Below are positions 42,819-52,705 of a stretch of 64,000 nucleotides of DNA, piece after piece. The position numbers and the translations under genes were made by a program. This DNA is from Histomonas meleagridis (lineage: Eukaryota > Parabasalia > Tritrichomonadida > Dientamoebidae). Under the pieces are notes generated by a model. The model ran no database searches, had not been told where the DNA came from, and was given only the letters and a program-made list of their open reading frames with translations. How positions within the stretch are numbered: the first letter of the stretch is position 1; every line of letters begins with the position of its first letter. The stretch is from the NCBI GenBank assembly GCA_020186115.1, contig WSYJ01000180.1, forward strand, positions 247,366-311,365, given 5' to 3'.

Positions 42819-44480
42819 ATGTTTTACCTTCTTCCTATTTTCACATGCTGTAACTTTATTCTCGAAAATGATACTCTTAAAGTCTTTAATGTTTCAACTA
42901 TTACACGAGATGATATTGAAACCATTGGTCATTTTTCAAAACTGCAAATTGGGAGCAATGTATTTGTGATTGATAGCCATGCTTTTTATAATCAGAGCAA
43001 ATTAACAAATGTAGTAATCGGTGAATCTGTTACAACGATTAAAGATTATGCATTTTATGGTTGTTCTATGGACCAGCTTATTATTCCTATATCAATTTCC
43101 TTAATTAATGAATCTGCATTTGATGCATGCACAAAATTAAAGGCAATTAAAATCTCTGAAAATAATGAAATCTATTCGAATTATAATAATGATGGAATTG
43201 TTTATGATAAAAACATATCAAAAGTAATATTATGTCCATCAGCAGTAGAAGGTATTGTCAATATTCCTAGTTCTGTTCAATTAATTGAAGATTATGCATT
43301 TGAGGATTGTTTTCTTATTACAAATATAAATATCCCCAATTCTGTAAAATCAATAGGATATTCCTCTTTTTCTGATTGCAGGCAGATAACAAATGTTATA
43401 ATTCCAGATTCTGTTTAAAAAAATTCAAGAATTTGCGTTTTATAGGTGTTTAAATTTAGAGCAAATTGAAATTTCTTCTTCAGTTTCCCCTAATTAATGA
43501 ATCTGCATTTGATGCATGCACAAAATTAAAGGCAATTAAAATCTCTGAAAATAATGAAATCTATTCGAATTATAATAATGATGGAATTGTTTATGATAAA
43601 AACATATCAAAAGTAATATTATGTCCATCAGCAGTAGAAGGTATTGTTAATATTCCTAGTTCTGTTCAATTAATTGAAGATTATGCATTTGAGGATTGTT
43701 TTCTTATTACAAATATAAATATCCCCAATTCTGTAAAATCAATTGGTGTCTTTTCGTTCATTAATTGTTCTTTGTTGACAAATTTAAGTATTCCCAATTC
43801 AATCACAGTATTACAAGACTTCCAGTTTTATGGATGTTTGTTCCACAATGTCAATATTCCAGACTCAGTGGTTTCAATTGGTCTATTTGCATTTCAAAAT
43901 TGTCCAAATTTAGTATCTGTAACCATCTCACTAAATAATGTATATTACTCCAATTATAACAATGACGGAATTGTATATAACAAAAATATTACTAAATTAA
44001 TATTTTGCCCTTCTGGAAAATCAGGTGATGTTGTAATTCCAAAAACCATATTAGCAATCCAAGAATATGCATTTGAAGGTTGTTCTTTGATTTCTAGTAT
44101 TGATATTCCCAGCTCAGTAAGAACGATTGGATTAGGCGCATTTATCAATTGCAATAGCATTAAGAAAGTTATCATTCCAGAGAACATTAATGTGATAGAT
44201 AACTATGCTTTTAGTTCATGCATGAGTCTTGAAATTGTTTGCTTCTATGGTAAGAATGAACCATCGTGTTATAATACAACATTTGATAGTCCAACTATTT
44301 ATGTAACAAATGAATATTCTAAAAAGCACTTTTGTAGAGATCAATGTTACCAAGGGTAACAAAATAAGCGATGTATGCCCATTGAGCCATAGTAATGGTA
44401 CAAAGCTTCATCCAAGTGCAATTACAGGAATTGTTATTGCCATAGTTTCACTGTTCTTGGAATTATTATAATAGAAGATT
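42819..44480 (+). CDS. BspA-like leucine-rich surface protein, frameshifted
   Basis: Frames 42819-43418, 43420-43490, 43466-44359 and a C-terminal piece to about 44470 form one protein of about 540 residues. There is a signal peptide (M-F-Y-L-L-P-I-F), then about 12 TpLRR units of the type I-P-x-S-V-x-x-I-x-x-x-A-F-x-x-C-x-x-L-x-x-I-x-I. After a shift near 44345 a short segment ends in a transmembrane stretch (A-I-T-G-I-V-I-A-I-V-S-L-F), as in trichomonad BspA proteins anchored at the cell surface for adhesion. A near-identical block of about 255 bases is repeated (43095-43350 and 43485-43740). The shift near 43420 lies beside this duplication. Confidence 0.8.
43095..43740. repeat. Near-identical 255-base internal duplication in the BspA-like gene
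   Basis: 43095-43350 and 43485-43740 differ at very few positions (for example GTCAAT versus GTTAAT). It points to recent repeat expansion. Confidence 0.85.
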
Positions 44481-46110
44481 ATTCCATTAATGCAATAATG
44501 AATCATAATTTATTAATGAATCATTTCAGTGATAAATTGGTTTTTGATAATAATTTGTTGCATAAAATTGTTGTATCTTTTTGATTTATTATGACTTACA
44601 ATAAATGATTTCGCATCATCAACAATAATAAATTAAATTATCAACACATGTGTTGTTCATTGTATTAATTATTATAATAATGAGTTATCTCATTATCTGA
44701 TGTATTTTAGTAATATTTAACTCGTTATATAATATTTTATATTTGTTCTTTGTTGTAGATATTTATATACATTTTTTTTATTCTTGATTATATCTTCCGA
44801 TTTTTTTGTTTTCAATGGAATTTAAATTATGATATTAAAAATAAATAAAATATTAATGTAATCTTTAATTACTCTTATTATTATTCTCGATTTATCTAAT
44901 TCGTTTGCATTTTTACTTATATGTGGTAATATATTAATAAATATATTGCAGAATCCAGTTTCATGATCTTTATTTGTTTGGTACTGAGTATATAAGATAT
45001 TATATTTTGTGCTTAAAAAACTTGATAATATTTCAATATTCTTTATGAAATACGATAAATTATTAGTTTCAAATATTAATCAAATGAACATAAATATTCT
45101 AAATAAGGTGAAAATTCTCAATTCTTCGAATTATGCAATAGATAGTGTAACAAATTGGTTTTTTAACTAATAGTATATTTAATATATCTAATATAAACAT
45201 AACTTCTTCATCGAATTTAATGTCATTCCTCTACCAATAATTATGCAATTTGGCAATATTTCTAAATGTCTATAAAGAAAATTTAATGATTGAAAACAAT
45301 TGCATTTGGACATGATGAACATAATGCTCACATATTTAGATTTAATAATGAATATTTAAATATGATATAATTTAAAAAATAATTTTTATTGAATAGAAGT
45401 CGAGATAAAAGGGTCGTTCTTTTTTACCCCCCACCCCCCTCCTCATATATTTTTTATTTCAAATAATGATTAATGATATTTTTGGGTAATTTTTACTTTA
45501 TTTGCAATGAATTGATCAAGAAATATGTTTATTTATTGCTCATTTATCTTGCATCTATTGGTCATATCGTTTACCATCGGCGCACCGACGAAAATAAACC
45601 ATACAAAAGTGATATTTGTCACTTTTAAAAATGAAAAAAAATTTATCTTGACTTATCATGAATATTATTTCATATTTATATTAATTAATATCCTCAATTA
45701 TGTGCATATATTATGTATTTTTAATGGCTAGTTCTTATATCTTCCCAGTATACCTATGACCGAATTTCGGAAACGAATTTAATATATATTATCATTATAA
45801 ATATTGAGTTCGATAAATATATTATATCTGAGAATGTTGCGTGTCAGTGCATATTTGTCATATTAAAATTGAAAATATCGAATAATTTAAAATTATTTAA
45901 AAAATACAATGGCAATTTATAAATTTTCAGAAATTTTTTATGTCAAAAAATGTAGAACATAGAAATCGAATTTGAGAAGGAATATTTTCTCACAAAAATA
46001 TTTTGAATGAAAATTTTTCAATGCTATTCAAAAAATCACGCATAATTGAAAGGCATTTCCACTTTTTGAGAGGAAGGTATTCAAATTTTCCCTTTTGCTT
46101 GGAGAGTACC
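44481..46110. other. AT-rich region without recognisable genes
   Basis: A C-rich run lies near 45428-45440. The segment 45900-46050 is the right partner of the inverted repeat at 34825-34975. No supported gene. Confidence 0.5.
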
Positions 46111-46179
46111 CTTTATTTTTATAAACGTATGGTCAGAATACACAATTTTAAAAATGTCACATCATCACTTTATTTTTTA

Positions 46180-46398
46180 ATGTCTGATGATGAATTTCTT
46201 TTTACATTTGATTTCTATAATGATTATTTCAATAATTTTAACACTTCACCTGTTGACAATGCTCAAAGCAATACGAAAAAGACAATTTATGTTAATAATG
46301 TTTTTTCTTCATTATGGTCAGTAGAAAAAATTGTTAAAGAATTAAATAAACAAATAAATAATGTTTATTTTATTTATTTTCTTTTTCATAAGGTATAA
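46180..46398 (+). CDS. Small conserved type B protein (left copy)
   Basis: 72 residues, start M-S-D-D-E-F-L-F preceded by TCACTTTATTTTTTA (initiator-like). Acidic N-terminus, aromatic C-terminus. The copy at 56806-57024 is almost identical. Function unknown. Compared with the other copy, the upstream 156-residue gene has been deleted here. Confidence 0.55.
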   Translation: MSDDEFLFTFDFYNDYFNNFNTSPVDNAQSNTKKTIYVNNVFSSLWSVEKIVKELNKQINNVYFIYFLFHKV

Positions 46399-46578
46399 CA
46401 TATATTTCACTATTTTGTCTTAAAGCTGAAAATGGTATTGGTTGTTCAAATATAATTGCATTTGTAAATGACACTCTTCTCTGTTTTTCTATATCTTTTA
46501 AATTTCTAATTTTCAGGAATATCTAACCTATTTTTTGTCGTAATAGGTTTCTATAACCTCAGGTTTATAATTCGGCAT
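46370..46578 (-). CDS. Small conserved type B protein, frameshifted (left copy)
   Basis: About 68 residues from ATG 46578 (M-P-N-Y-K-P-E-V-I-E) to TAA 46370, with one-base shifts in A runs. The end reads F-E-Q-P-I-P-F-S-A-L-R. TCATTTTTATAA precedes the start. It overlaps the 3' end of the convergent 72-residue gene. The mirror copy is 56627-56834. Confidence 0.5.
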
Positions 46579-46619
46579 TTATAAAAATGATTTAAATTTT
46601 AACAAAATTGCTTTGAAGT

Positions 46620-46690
46620 TTTGAAACTAAAATATAGGAAATGGGACGCAGGCGTCCTTTAAGGACGCCTGGGATTTGGTATATTTTAGT
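46620..46690. terminator. Strong hairpin with GC core
   Basis: The outer stem GAAACTAAAATATA pairs with TATATTTTAGTTTC. The inner stem is AGGCGTCCT / AGGACGCCT with a 3-base loop. It lies between the end of the pVI-like gene and the start of the 68-residue gene, next to an (AT)n run. It could be a terminator or a structural/replication signal. The mirror copy is at about 56510-56585. Confidence 0.55.
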
Positions 46691-46706
46691 TTCAAAAATT
46701 CAAAAA

Positions 46707-46711
<5 letters not shown>

Positions 46712-46742
<31 letters not shown>
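46712..46742. repeat. (AT)n microsatellite
   Basis: About 15 AT units. The mirror copy is at about 56462-56493. Confidence 0.9.
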
Positions 46743-46748
<6 letters not shown>

Positions 46749-46755
46749 TATTTTA

Positions 46756-47025
46756 TTATTTCTTTTGTTCAACTAGTGCATTAGCTACACCATCTATCAC
46801 AGGTGAGAATTTATCTGCTATTTTAATTCCTTTTGCAATAGCACCTGCATGACCAGGTAAATTTTCAATTCCAGGTATTTTACCTACTGTATTTACAACA
46901 GGTTTAGCTACTTTATTCCAAACATTTCCAATAAATCTACCGACTGGTTTAATAATTTTATTTTTAATCCAAGCACCAGCTTTTTTAAATCCGTTTTTAA
47001 TTTTGTTCCAAAAACCCCAAGCCAT
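46756..47025 (-). CDS. pVI-like amphipathic membrane-active peptide 1
   Basis: 89 residues. It starts M-A-W-G-F-W-N-K-I-K-N-G-F-K-K-A-G, an amphipathic basic helix with repeated W and K, then W-I-K-N-K and a second W-N-K-V. This resembles the membrane-lytic N-terminus of adenovirus protein VI (W-G-x-x-W-x-x-I-K-N). It is tandem with a paralogue sharing the first 17 positions and next to the major capsid gene, where virion-interior proteins often lie. The function is inferred. Confidence 0.5.
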   Translation of the reverse strand: MAWGFWNKIKNGFKKAGAWIKNKIIKPVGRFIGNVWNKVAKPVVNTVGKIPGIENLPGHAGAIAKGIKIADKFSPVIDGVANALVEQKK

Positions 47026-47055
47026 AAATAATAATAAAAATAAATATTTATTTCT

Positions 47056-47340
47056 TTATTTATAAAATGCAGGATGTAAATTAGAAAAGATCTTATCATT
47101 TGCTTCCATACCTACTGGTTTGAATATAGGAGCTATTCTATCACCTACTTCAAATATTTTATCTACAGGTAATTTCTTTAAAGGTCCTATCTTTTTAATA
47201 TCTTCTTTATGTTGTTTTGCAAATTCATAACCTTTTGCAATATGAGGACTAATTTTTGCGAATCCTTCTTTCACTTTTTTAAGTAAAGGTCCTATTTTCT
47301 TTATACCGTTTTTAAATTTATTCCACAACCCCCACGCCAT
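47056..47340 (-). CDS. pVI-like amphipathic peptide 2
   Basis: 94 residues, M-A-W-G-L-W-N-K-F-K-N-G-I-K-K-I-G start, clearly a paralogue of the preceding gene, then a K-rich helix and G-D-R-I-A-P-I-F. It is divergent from the capsid gene with 34 bases between starts, where TCAT initiator motifs face both ways. Confidence 0.5.
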   Translation of the reverse strand: MAWGLWNKFKNGIKKIGPLLKKVKEGFAKISPHIAKGYEFAKQHKEDIKKIGPLKKLPVDKIFEVGDRIAPIFKPVGMEANDKIFSNLHPAFYK

Positions 47341-47374
47341 TAAAAATTATGAAAAATATTTTTCATTTTTATTA

Positions 47375-48948
47375 ATGTATTATAATAATACGCAATCTAA
47401 AAATGAACAAAATGATCAAGGTAATGTTGGAGCTTATTTTGATCGTCTTAAAGATTTAATTGCTAAAAATGATGGTACTCGTTCTTTTATTTTAAGAACT
47501 GAAGATTGTCATGATCAAAATGCACCTTTTAATCAATCACAAGAAACTAGATTAAGAATCACTCATGGTGATCATATGGTTTCACAAATAACTGAAGGTT
47601 TTATTAATTTTACAATAAGAATAACTGTACAATTATCAAAAGCTATTTCATCTAGTAATTTACAAGATCCTGAAAATTTAGCTAAAATATTTATAGGTTT
47701 TAAGAGTTCTAATCAATTATTAGATCAATTACAAATTATGTCTAATTATATTTCTACTGGTTATCAACAAAATGAATGTTGTCGTGAAGGTTATTGTTAT
47801 TCTACAATTAAACCCTATGCTGAAAAGAAAACTAGAAAATATACACATTCTTTATATGAAAATGTTTCAGAATATTCTCAATCTGTTTGTGGTACTTATG
47901 TTGATTTAAATACAATTGCAGATGGAAATAAACATGATATCGAATTTGAAATGAATCTTCCATTTGAAGATATATTAGCTTTACAAGCATTTGATTTATA
48001 TCCAAATAGATTAGTTGGTGATATTGAATTAAAGTTTTATGTTAAACAAAATGGTTTAGTATGGTGTCAAGTAGATCCACGTAAAATTAAAGAAGTGAAA
48101 AGAATTTTTAGAAGATCAAATAGGTAATTCTGCTAATATAACTACTACATTTAAATGTGATACTGAAACTAATCATACTATTGATACTGCAACTGAGAAT
48201 GTTTCTTTATATTGTACAGGTTTAACAGTAGTTTCATGTAAATCTAATATGTATGGTTTTGGAGTTAAAGAAGAAACTTTAAATCAAATAGCTCAAATAC
48301 TTCAACAACCTGGAGGTTTATTAATTCCTTCACAACAATTAGATTATAATGCATTTGCTTTAGCTGCTACTGAATCTGGTATACAATCTACTATTAATAT
48401 GCCTTTATTTAATGTTACAACTATTACAGTTGTATTTCCAAAACATGCTAATGATTATACTTGTTTCGATAATCCTATTTATAATAATGTTCAATTAACT
48501 ATTGCAGGTCAAAATTATCCTGATGAACCTGTTTCTACTTTAGGTGCTAGATTTTTAACAATATCAATTAGTTGCTTCTGATTTAGATGGTGGTATACAA
48601 TGTACTAAAGAATTTGAAGATTCTTTAACTATGGATAGAAATGCTTCAAATGGTACTAGATATAATAATACATTAAGTGATGCTACTTCATTTATGCTTA
48701 ATATACAATGTGAACGTTCACGTGGTGGTTACGTATTTGATGGTTTAGATTCTAACGGTCAAAATATACCAATACAAATTAAAGGTCAACCTATATTTAC
48801 ATACGCTAATGATACATACTATAATGTAGATGAAGCTGGAAATCATCCTCCACCACCACAATTATTCATTTGTCGCGATACTTATTTCACATTAGACTTA
48901 CAAAATGGTCTGAAATACCATACTAATGGTACACCAGAGGGTTATTAA
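47375..48948 (+). CDS. Major capsid protein, double jelly roll (two frameshifts)
   Basis: Frames 47375-48127, 48115-48581 and 48555-48948 give about 520 residues, the normal size of Maverick/Polinton major capsid proteins. The first jelly roll ends with the family-typical F-E-D-I-L-A-L-Q-A-F-D-L-Y-P-N-R-L-V-G-D (about residues 200-220). The second contains S-R-G-G-Y-V-F-D-G-L-D and Q-P-I-F-T-Y. The protein builds the icosahedral shell. The shifts near 48120 and 48570 may be sequence errors. Confidence 0.75.
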
Positions 48949-49019
48949 ATAAAAATTATTTTAAAATTAGATCTCAATTTTTTTTATTTAGATTAAAAAA
49001 AATTAGAATTATTGGGTGT

Positions 49020-49262
49020 TTATTGCTCCAATTTCCAGAAGGCAGCTTCAATTTGTTCATACATTGTATGAACCATCTCGGGTCTTAAATTTGGACCATG
49101 AGTCTCGATCCAATCATAGAGCAGATCGAGACTTCCAGGCACTAGGCATTCTAGAGGCTCTCGTGTGAACTCTTCCGTGTCCCAATGGACTAGGAAAGAC
49201 ACCTCACCCTCATCATTGATCCTAGGCGCCGAGATGCTTTGAACTCCGTATTCTCGTTCCAT
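49020..49262 (-). CDS. Chromodomain-like small protein
   Basis: 80 residues from ATG 49262. The pattern E-Y-G-V-Q-S-I...G-E-V-S-F-L-V-H-W-D...E-F-T-x-E-P-L-E-C-L matches a chromodomain (Y-x-V-E-x-I, Y-L-V-K-W, T-W-E-P). Base composition is less AT-rich than its neighbours, suggesting separate origin. Chromodomains in mobile elements can guide insertion to histone-marked chromatin. Here it is a free-standing protein, not fused to the integrase. Confidence 0.5.
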   Translation of the reverse strand: MEREYGVQSISAPRINDEGEVSFLVHWDTEEFTREPLECLVPGSLDLLYDWIETHGPNLRPEMVHTMYEQIEAAFWKLEQ

Positions 49263-49545
49263 TCCAGAAGTGAAGTCATGCAAAATATTGTCTCTCAATT
49301 AAACTTTTTGATATATTTTTATTATTTTGAAACGAACACCCTTTCAAATATTGAGAAAATAGGTTAGGACTTTGTGTCATTTGACAAGTCATTTTTCGTC
49401 ATTTTATCACAACATAATTGTATTGTGATAAAATATTTTTCAAAAGTTTATAATTCAGTAAACTTTTTATTTAGTTTATTTACGGTAAACACAAAAAAAA
49501 TTTGTTTAAATAGTTTACATATACTAAATAATTAGATTTTTTTAT

Positions 49546-49932
49546 TTATAGATCATTTTGAGGTTGATTATTTTGTGGCATTAATGTATTAGCATAATTT
49601 TGTAATACATTCAATTTATTTACATAAGCATTATATTTATTAAAATCATCATTAAATATTTGATTTAATAATTCCATTTTAGATATTTGATAAGCTTGAT
49701 CCAATTGTTCAGGCGTTATATTTTGTAAAGGATTCTTTATAGTAGGATGATATTTTTCATCTATAAATTTATAAATTTGTTTTCTAAGTAAATTATGATA
49801 TTTATTATACACAGTTACAGTTACTGTTATTACATTTTTATTTTTTTTTTTAGAAAAGGAAGGTTTAATATTAATTGCACTAAAATCACAATCTTTAAAT
49901 TCTTGTGCAAAGCATGTATAAAGAGCTTCCAT
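49546..49932 (-). CDS. ATPase-linked conserved Maverick protein, type B
   Basis: 128 residues. Divergent from the type B ATPase, like the M-D-S-F-Q gene in type A. Shared pattern: a basic K-K-x-N stretch, V-x-V-Y-x-K-x-x-x-L-L, then I-T-P-E-Q-L followed by a helix. The initiator-like TCACTTCATTATT lies upstream. Function unknown. Confidence 0.5.
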   Translation of the reverse strand: MEALYTCFAQEFKDCDFSAINIKPSFSKKKNKNVITVTVTVYNKYHNLLRKQIYKFIDEKYHPTIKNPLQNITPEQLDQAYQISKMELLNQIFNDDFNKYNAYVNKLNVLQNYANTLMPQNNQPQNDL

Positions 49933-49981
49933 TAAAAAATAATGAAGTGACAGAATGCTTTTTATGAAATTATTTTAATTT

Positions 49982-50784
49982 ATGGAAAACGATATTAATA
50001 TTGATGCATTAGATAATATGATTGATTATTGTTTATATAAAAATAAACCTAAATTAAATGAAGAATTAATAAGTGAAATTCATCCAGAAGTGAATGTACC
50101 TTATAATTCTTTTAAATATAGCAGTAGGTAGACAAAGAAGTGGGAAAACTCAATGTATAATTAGAGAAATTATTAAAATTAGTAATATTAGTCCTAGAAC
50201 TCATTTATTAATTTATATTAATAAAAATGGATTAGAAAATGATCCTACATTTGAATCATTAAAACCTTTAATTAAAATCCCAATTTTATATGTAGCTGAA
50301 AATCAAGCAGAAGATATAGTTAAAGATATATTAAAATGGAAACAATTTTATAATGAAATTAAAAATAATCATTGGGAAAATAAAATAGTAGATAATCAAA
50401 TAACTGAATTATTTGAAAAATTATATATTAATAATTTTAATAATTTAACTTTACATACTATAATATTTTTTGAAGATTGTGCTAATAGTCCTTTATTTAA
50501 AAAACCTACTAATTATTTTAATCAATTATTTACTAAATTAGCTCATATTCAATGTTCTGTATTTTTTCGCTGTACAATTTTGGAAATCTTTACCTGCTGA
50601 AGTTAAAGCTAATGTAAGTACTATATTTATATTTCCTAATTTCTCTAAACAACAATTAAGATATATGATTGAACAAATACCATTACCTTATACTAAAGAT
50701 CAAATTTATTCAGTTTATCAAAAATTAACTGGTCATCAAAAAATGATTATTGATGTTAATAATCAAAATATAAAAATTGAATAA
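49982..50784 (+). CDS. Packaging ATPase, type B, frameshifted
   Basis: About 265 residues from ATG 49982 with shifts near 50120 and 50570. Walker A is G-R-Q-R-S-G-K-T and Walker B is T-I-I-F-F-E-D-C-A-N-S-P-L; the spacing fits the FtsK/HerA A32-like group. It is the counterpart of the type A ATPase but distantly related to it. Confidence 0.72.
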
Positions 50785-50803
50785 AAAAATTTTTTTTTTA
50801 AAA

Positions 50804-50810
50804 TCATTTT
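50804..50810 (+). promoter_or_regulatory. Initiator-like TCATTTT
   Basis: Five bases separate it from ATG 50816. Equivalent motifs precede at least ten type B starts (46180, 46578, 47375, 49932, 51934, 54142, 55810, 56627, 57024, 62986). Confidence 0.55.
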
Positions 50811-50815
50811 TTTTA

Positions 50816-51897
50816 ATGCAACAAGATGTGATATATGGAACACGTAGACCACGAAATAAAGATGGTACACGTATATATCCACCAATTATTAAAAAAGAAC
50901 GTGAAAGATATGTTACAGAGGGTGATGCTAAATATATTTTTGATGATGATTTAAGTCATTATAAATATCATGGTGCTGATAGTACATTAATTGATGAGAA
51001 TATGAAAGCTTTAGCACATCTAATTCTTGATTTAAAGAAAGATGTTAGAAAAGTTAGAGATGCACAAACATATAATGGTGCTTTGGAATATGTTAACAAA
51101 CATAATGATGGTAAAGATCCAAGATATCATTGGTCAGTAAAACAAGAAGATATTAATGAAGATGGAATTCCAGATATTATTATAAGAGATCAACATAAAA
51201 GAGCTAAATTTGTTAATGGATGGACAGTCAAAAAACAAGATCCTTATCAAGTAGCATATATGGAATATTTACAAAATAATTATGGTAATCCTACAAAAAG
51301 AAGACAACATAGAGCAGATGGAAAGAAGATTAAATCTTTCAATGAATGGCTAGATAGTGAAGTAAGAACAGTAAAATATGATAAACCATTCGATGATCCA
51401 ACTGTCCAATATAATCCTGAATATGATGAATTTAGGGAAAAAAGTGAAAAGGGCTAATGATAACTATTATAGAGATACTGGTGTTATGAATATTTATAAA
51501 TTACATAGTACTCCAAGAAGAAGGTCAGCAAATGCAGTATTTACAAGTTTACTTGTTAAAGATGCATATAAAACTTTCGTTGATAAATATGAAGGTAATA
51601 GTGAATATCAAGGAAGAATTAGGGGTTATTGTCCAATACTTCAATTATCTGCTGCATTATACAAATTAATGGTAATTCCTAAAGTAGAAGAACTATTAAA
51701 AAAACGTAATATTCCAAATATTGAAGCAGGTAAAAAATATAAATTGGAGACAGGTGAAAGTTATTATTCAACTGCTTGTAAAAAAAGTTGTTACTGATTT
51801 GTTAGAAGATCCTAACCATGAACAAATAATGTTAGATGCAGTTAAAAAATATGTAGTAAGTATAATTGGTACACCTAATGGATTAGCAGATGAGTAA
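50816..51897 (+). CDS. Conserved Maverick virion-associated protein, frameshifted
   Basis: About 360 residues in three frames (50816-51457, about 51435-51797, about 51780-51897). The central part is N-E-D-G-I-P-D-I-I-I-R-D followed by F-V-N-G-W-T-V-K, a pattern I associate with structural proteins of Polinton-like and giant viruses; this is from memory of motif shape and not verified. The C-terminus is helical and basic. It is in the capsid-ATPase transcription group. Confidence 0.5.
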
Positions 51898-51933
51898 GTT
51901 AATAAACAAAAATTTTTAAAATCATTATTTTTT

Positions 51934-52257
51934 ATGATTAAAATAAGTGATTTCTCACCCCATGTAGGGAAGAATAATACTGAACATAATAGTTCTAGTG
52001 CTAATTGTAAAGTTATTATTAATAATAACAATAGTGAAACACCAGCACATTATCCTGAAGTTAATGAAGAAACATCAAAAATAATTACAAGAGAAACTGA
52101 AATTAATACTGATAATGCTAGTGCTTTATATAAACATATAGCTTTAACATTTAGTGCGATATTAAAAACAAATAATATGAAATTAATAGCAAATTTAATT
52201 GATAATAGTGGTAAAATTATAATCAATGCTAATGATTTAGTACAAGCTATAATTTAA
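51934..52257 (+). CDS. Hypothetical type B protein
   Basis: 107 residues, acidic and asparagine-rich N-terminus, helical C-terminus. TCATTATT lies 6-7 bases before the ATG. No family recognised. Confidence 0.5.
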   Translation: MIKISDFSPHVGKNNTEHNSSSANCKVIINNNNSETPAHYPEVNEETSKIITRETEINTDNASALYKHIALTFSAILKTNNMKLIANLIDNSGKIIINANDLVQAII

Positions 52258-52259
52258 TA

Positions 52260-52454
52260 TTGAGAATTGATTTTAATCAAGTTAGATTAAGTTATGAAGA
52301 TCCTGAACCTGGATGTTTAAAACATGTAAATCCAATTAAAAAAGTTAATTCAATTAAGATTAATGGGTATGATTTTAATTCTCAATATAATAAAGAATAT
52401 AACACATTAATGGATGAATTTAATATTTCCTTAGAAAAAGTATTTATTTATTAA
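52260..52454 (+). CDS. Hypothetical small type B protein, start uncertain
   Basis: 64 residues following directly behind the previous stop. No ATG near the beginning; the frame opens at TTG 52260, so the true start may be shifted. Its end overlaps the convergent 52431 gene. Confidence 0.35.
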   Translation: MRIDFNQVRLSYEDPEPGCLKHVNPIKKVNSIKINGYDFNSQYNKEYNTLMDEFNISLEKVFIY

Positions 52455-52694
52455 TAAAACATCATTGGATCTTTTTTCTTTTGAAGGTATAAGAATTGCA
52501 TTTGGAACTGGATTTAATAAATATCTTGGTACTGACATTTTTATTCCTTTATCATTATGAATATTAAATTTACCTTTTTCAAAATTATCTACTATATAAA
52601 TATCTGATAATATTTTTGATCTCTTTTTTAATTGATCTGTGTTATAAACTGTTACTGTTGTACCAGGAGGTAAATAAAATCCTTTTTGTTTCAT
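52431..52694 (-). CDS. SH3-like C-terminal piece of the integrase or separate small protein
   Basis: 87 residues: P-P-G-T-T-V-T-V-Y-N, K-R-S-K, Y-I-V-D-N, V-P-R-Y-L-L-N-P-V. This is the layout of the small beta-barrel (SH3-like) domain that follows the catalytic core in retroviral-type integrases. It starts 12 bases after the integrase stop in a neighbouring frame, so it may once have been, or may still be, the integrase C-terminal domain. Confidence 0.5.
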   Translation of the reverse strand: MKQKGFYLPPGTTVTVYNTDQLKKRSKILSDIYIVDNFEKGKFNIHNDKGIKMSVPRYLLNPVPNAILIPSKEKRSNDVLLINKYFF

Positions 52695-52705
52695 AATATT
52701 ATAAT

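Noticed and set aside
45525-45731. 68-residue plus-strand frame
   Set aside because: Hydrophobic low-complexity translation without initiator or recognisable family.
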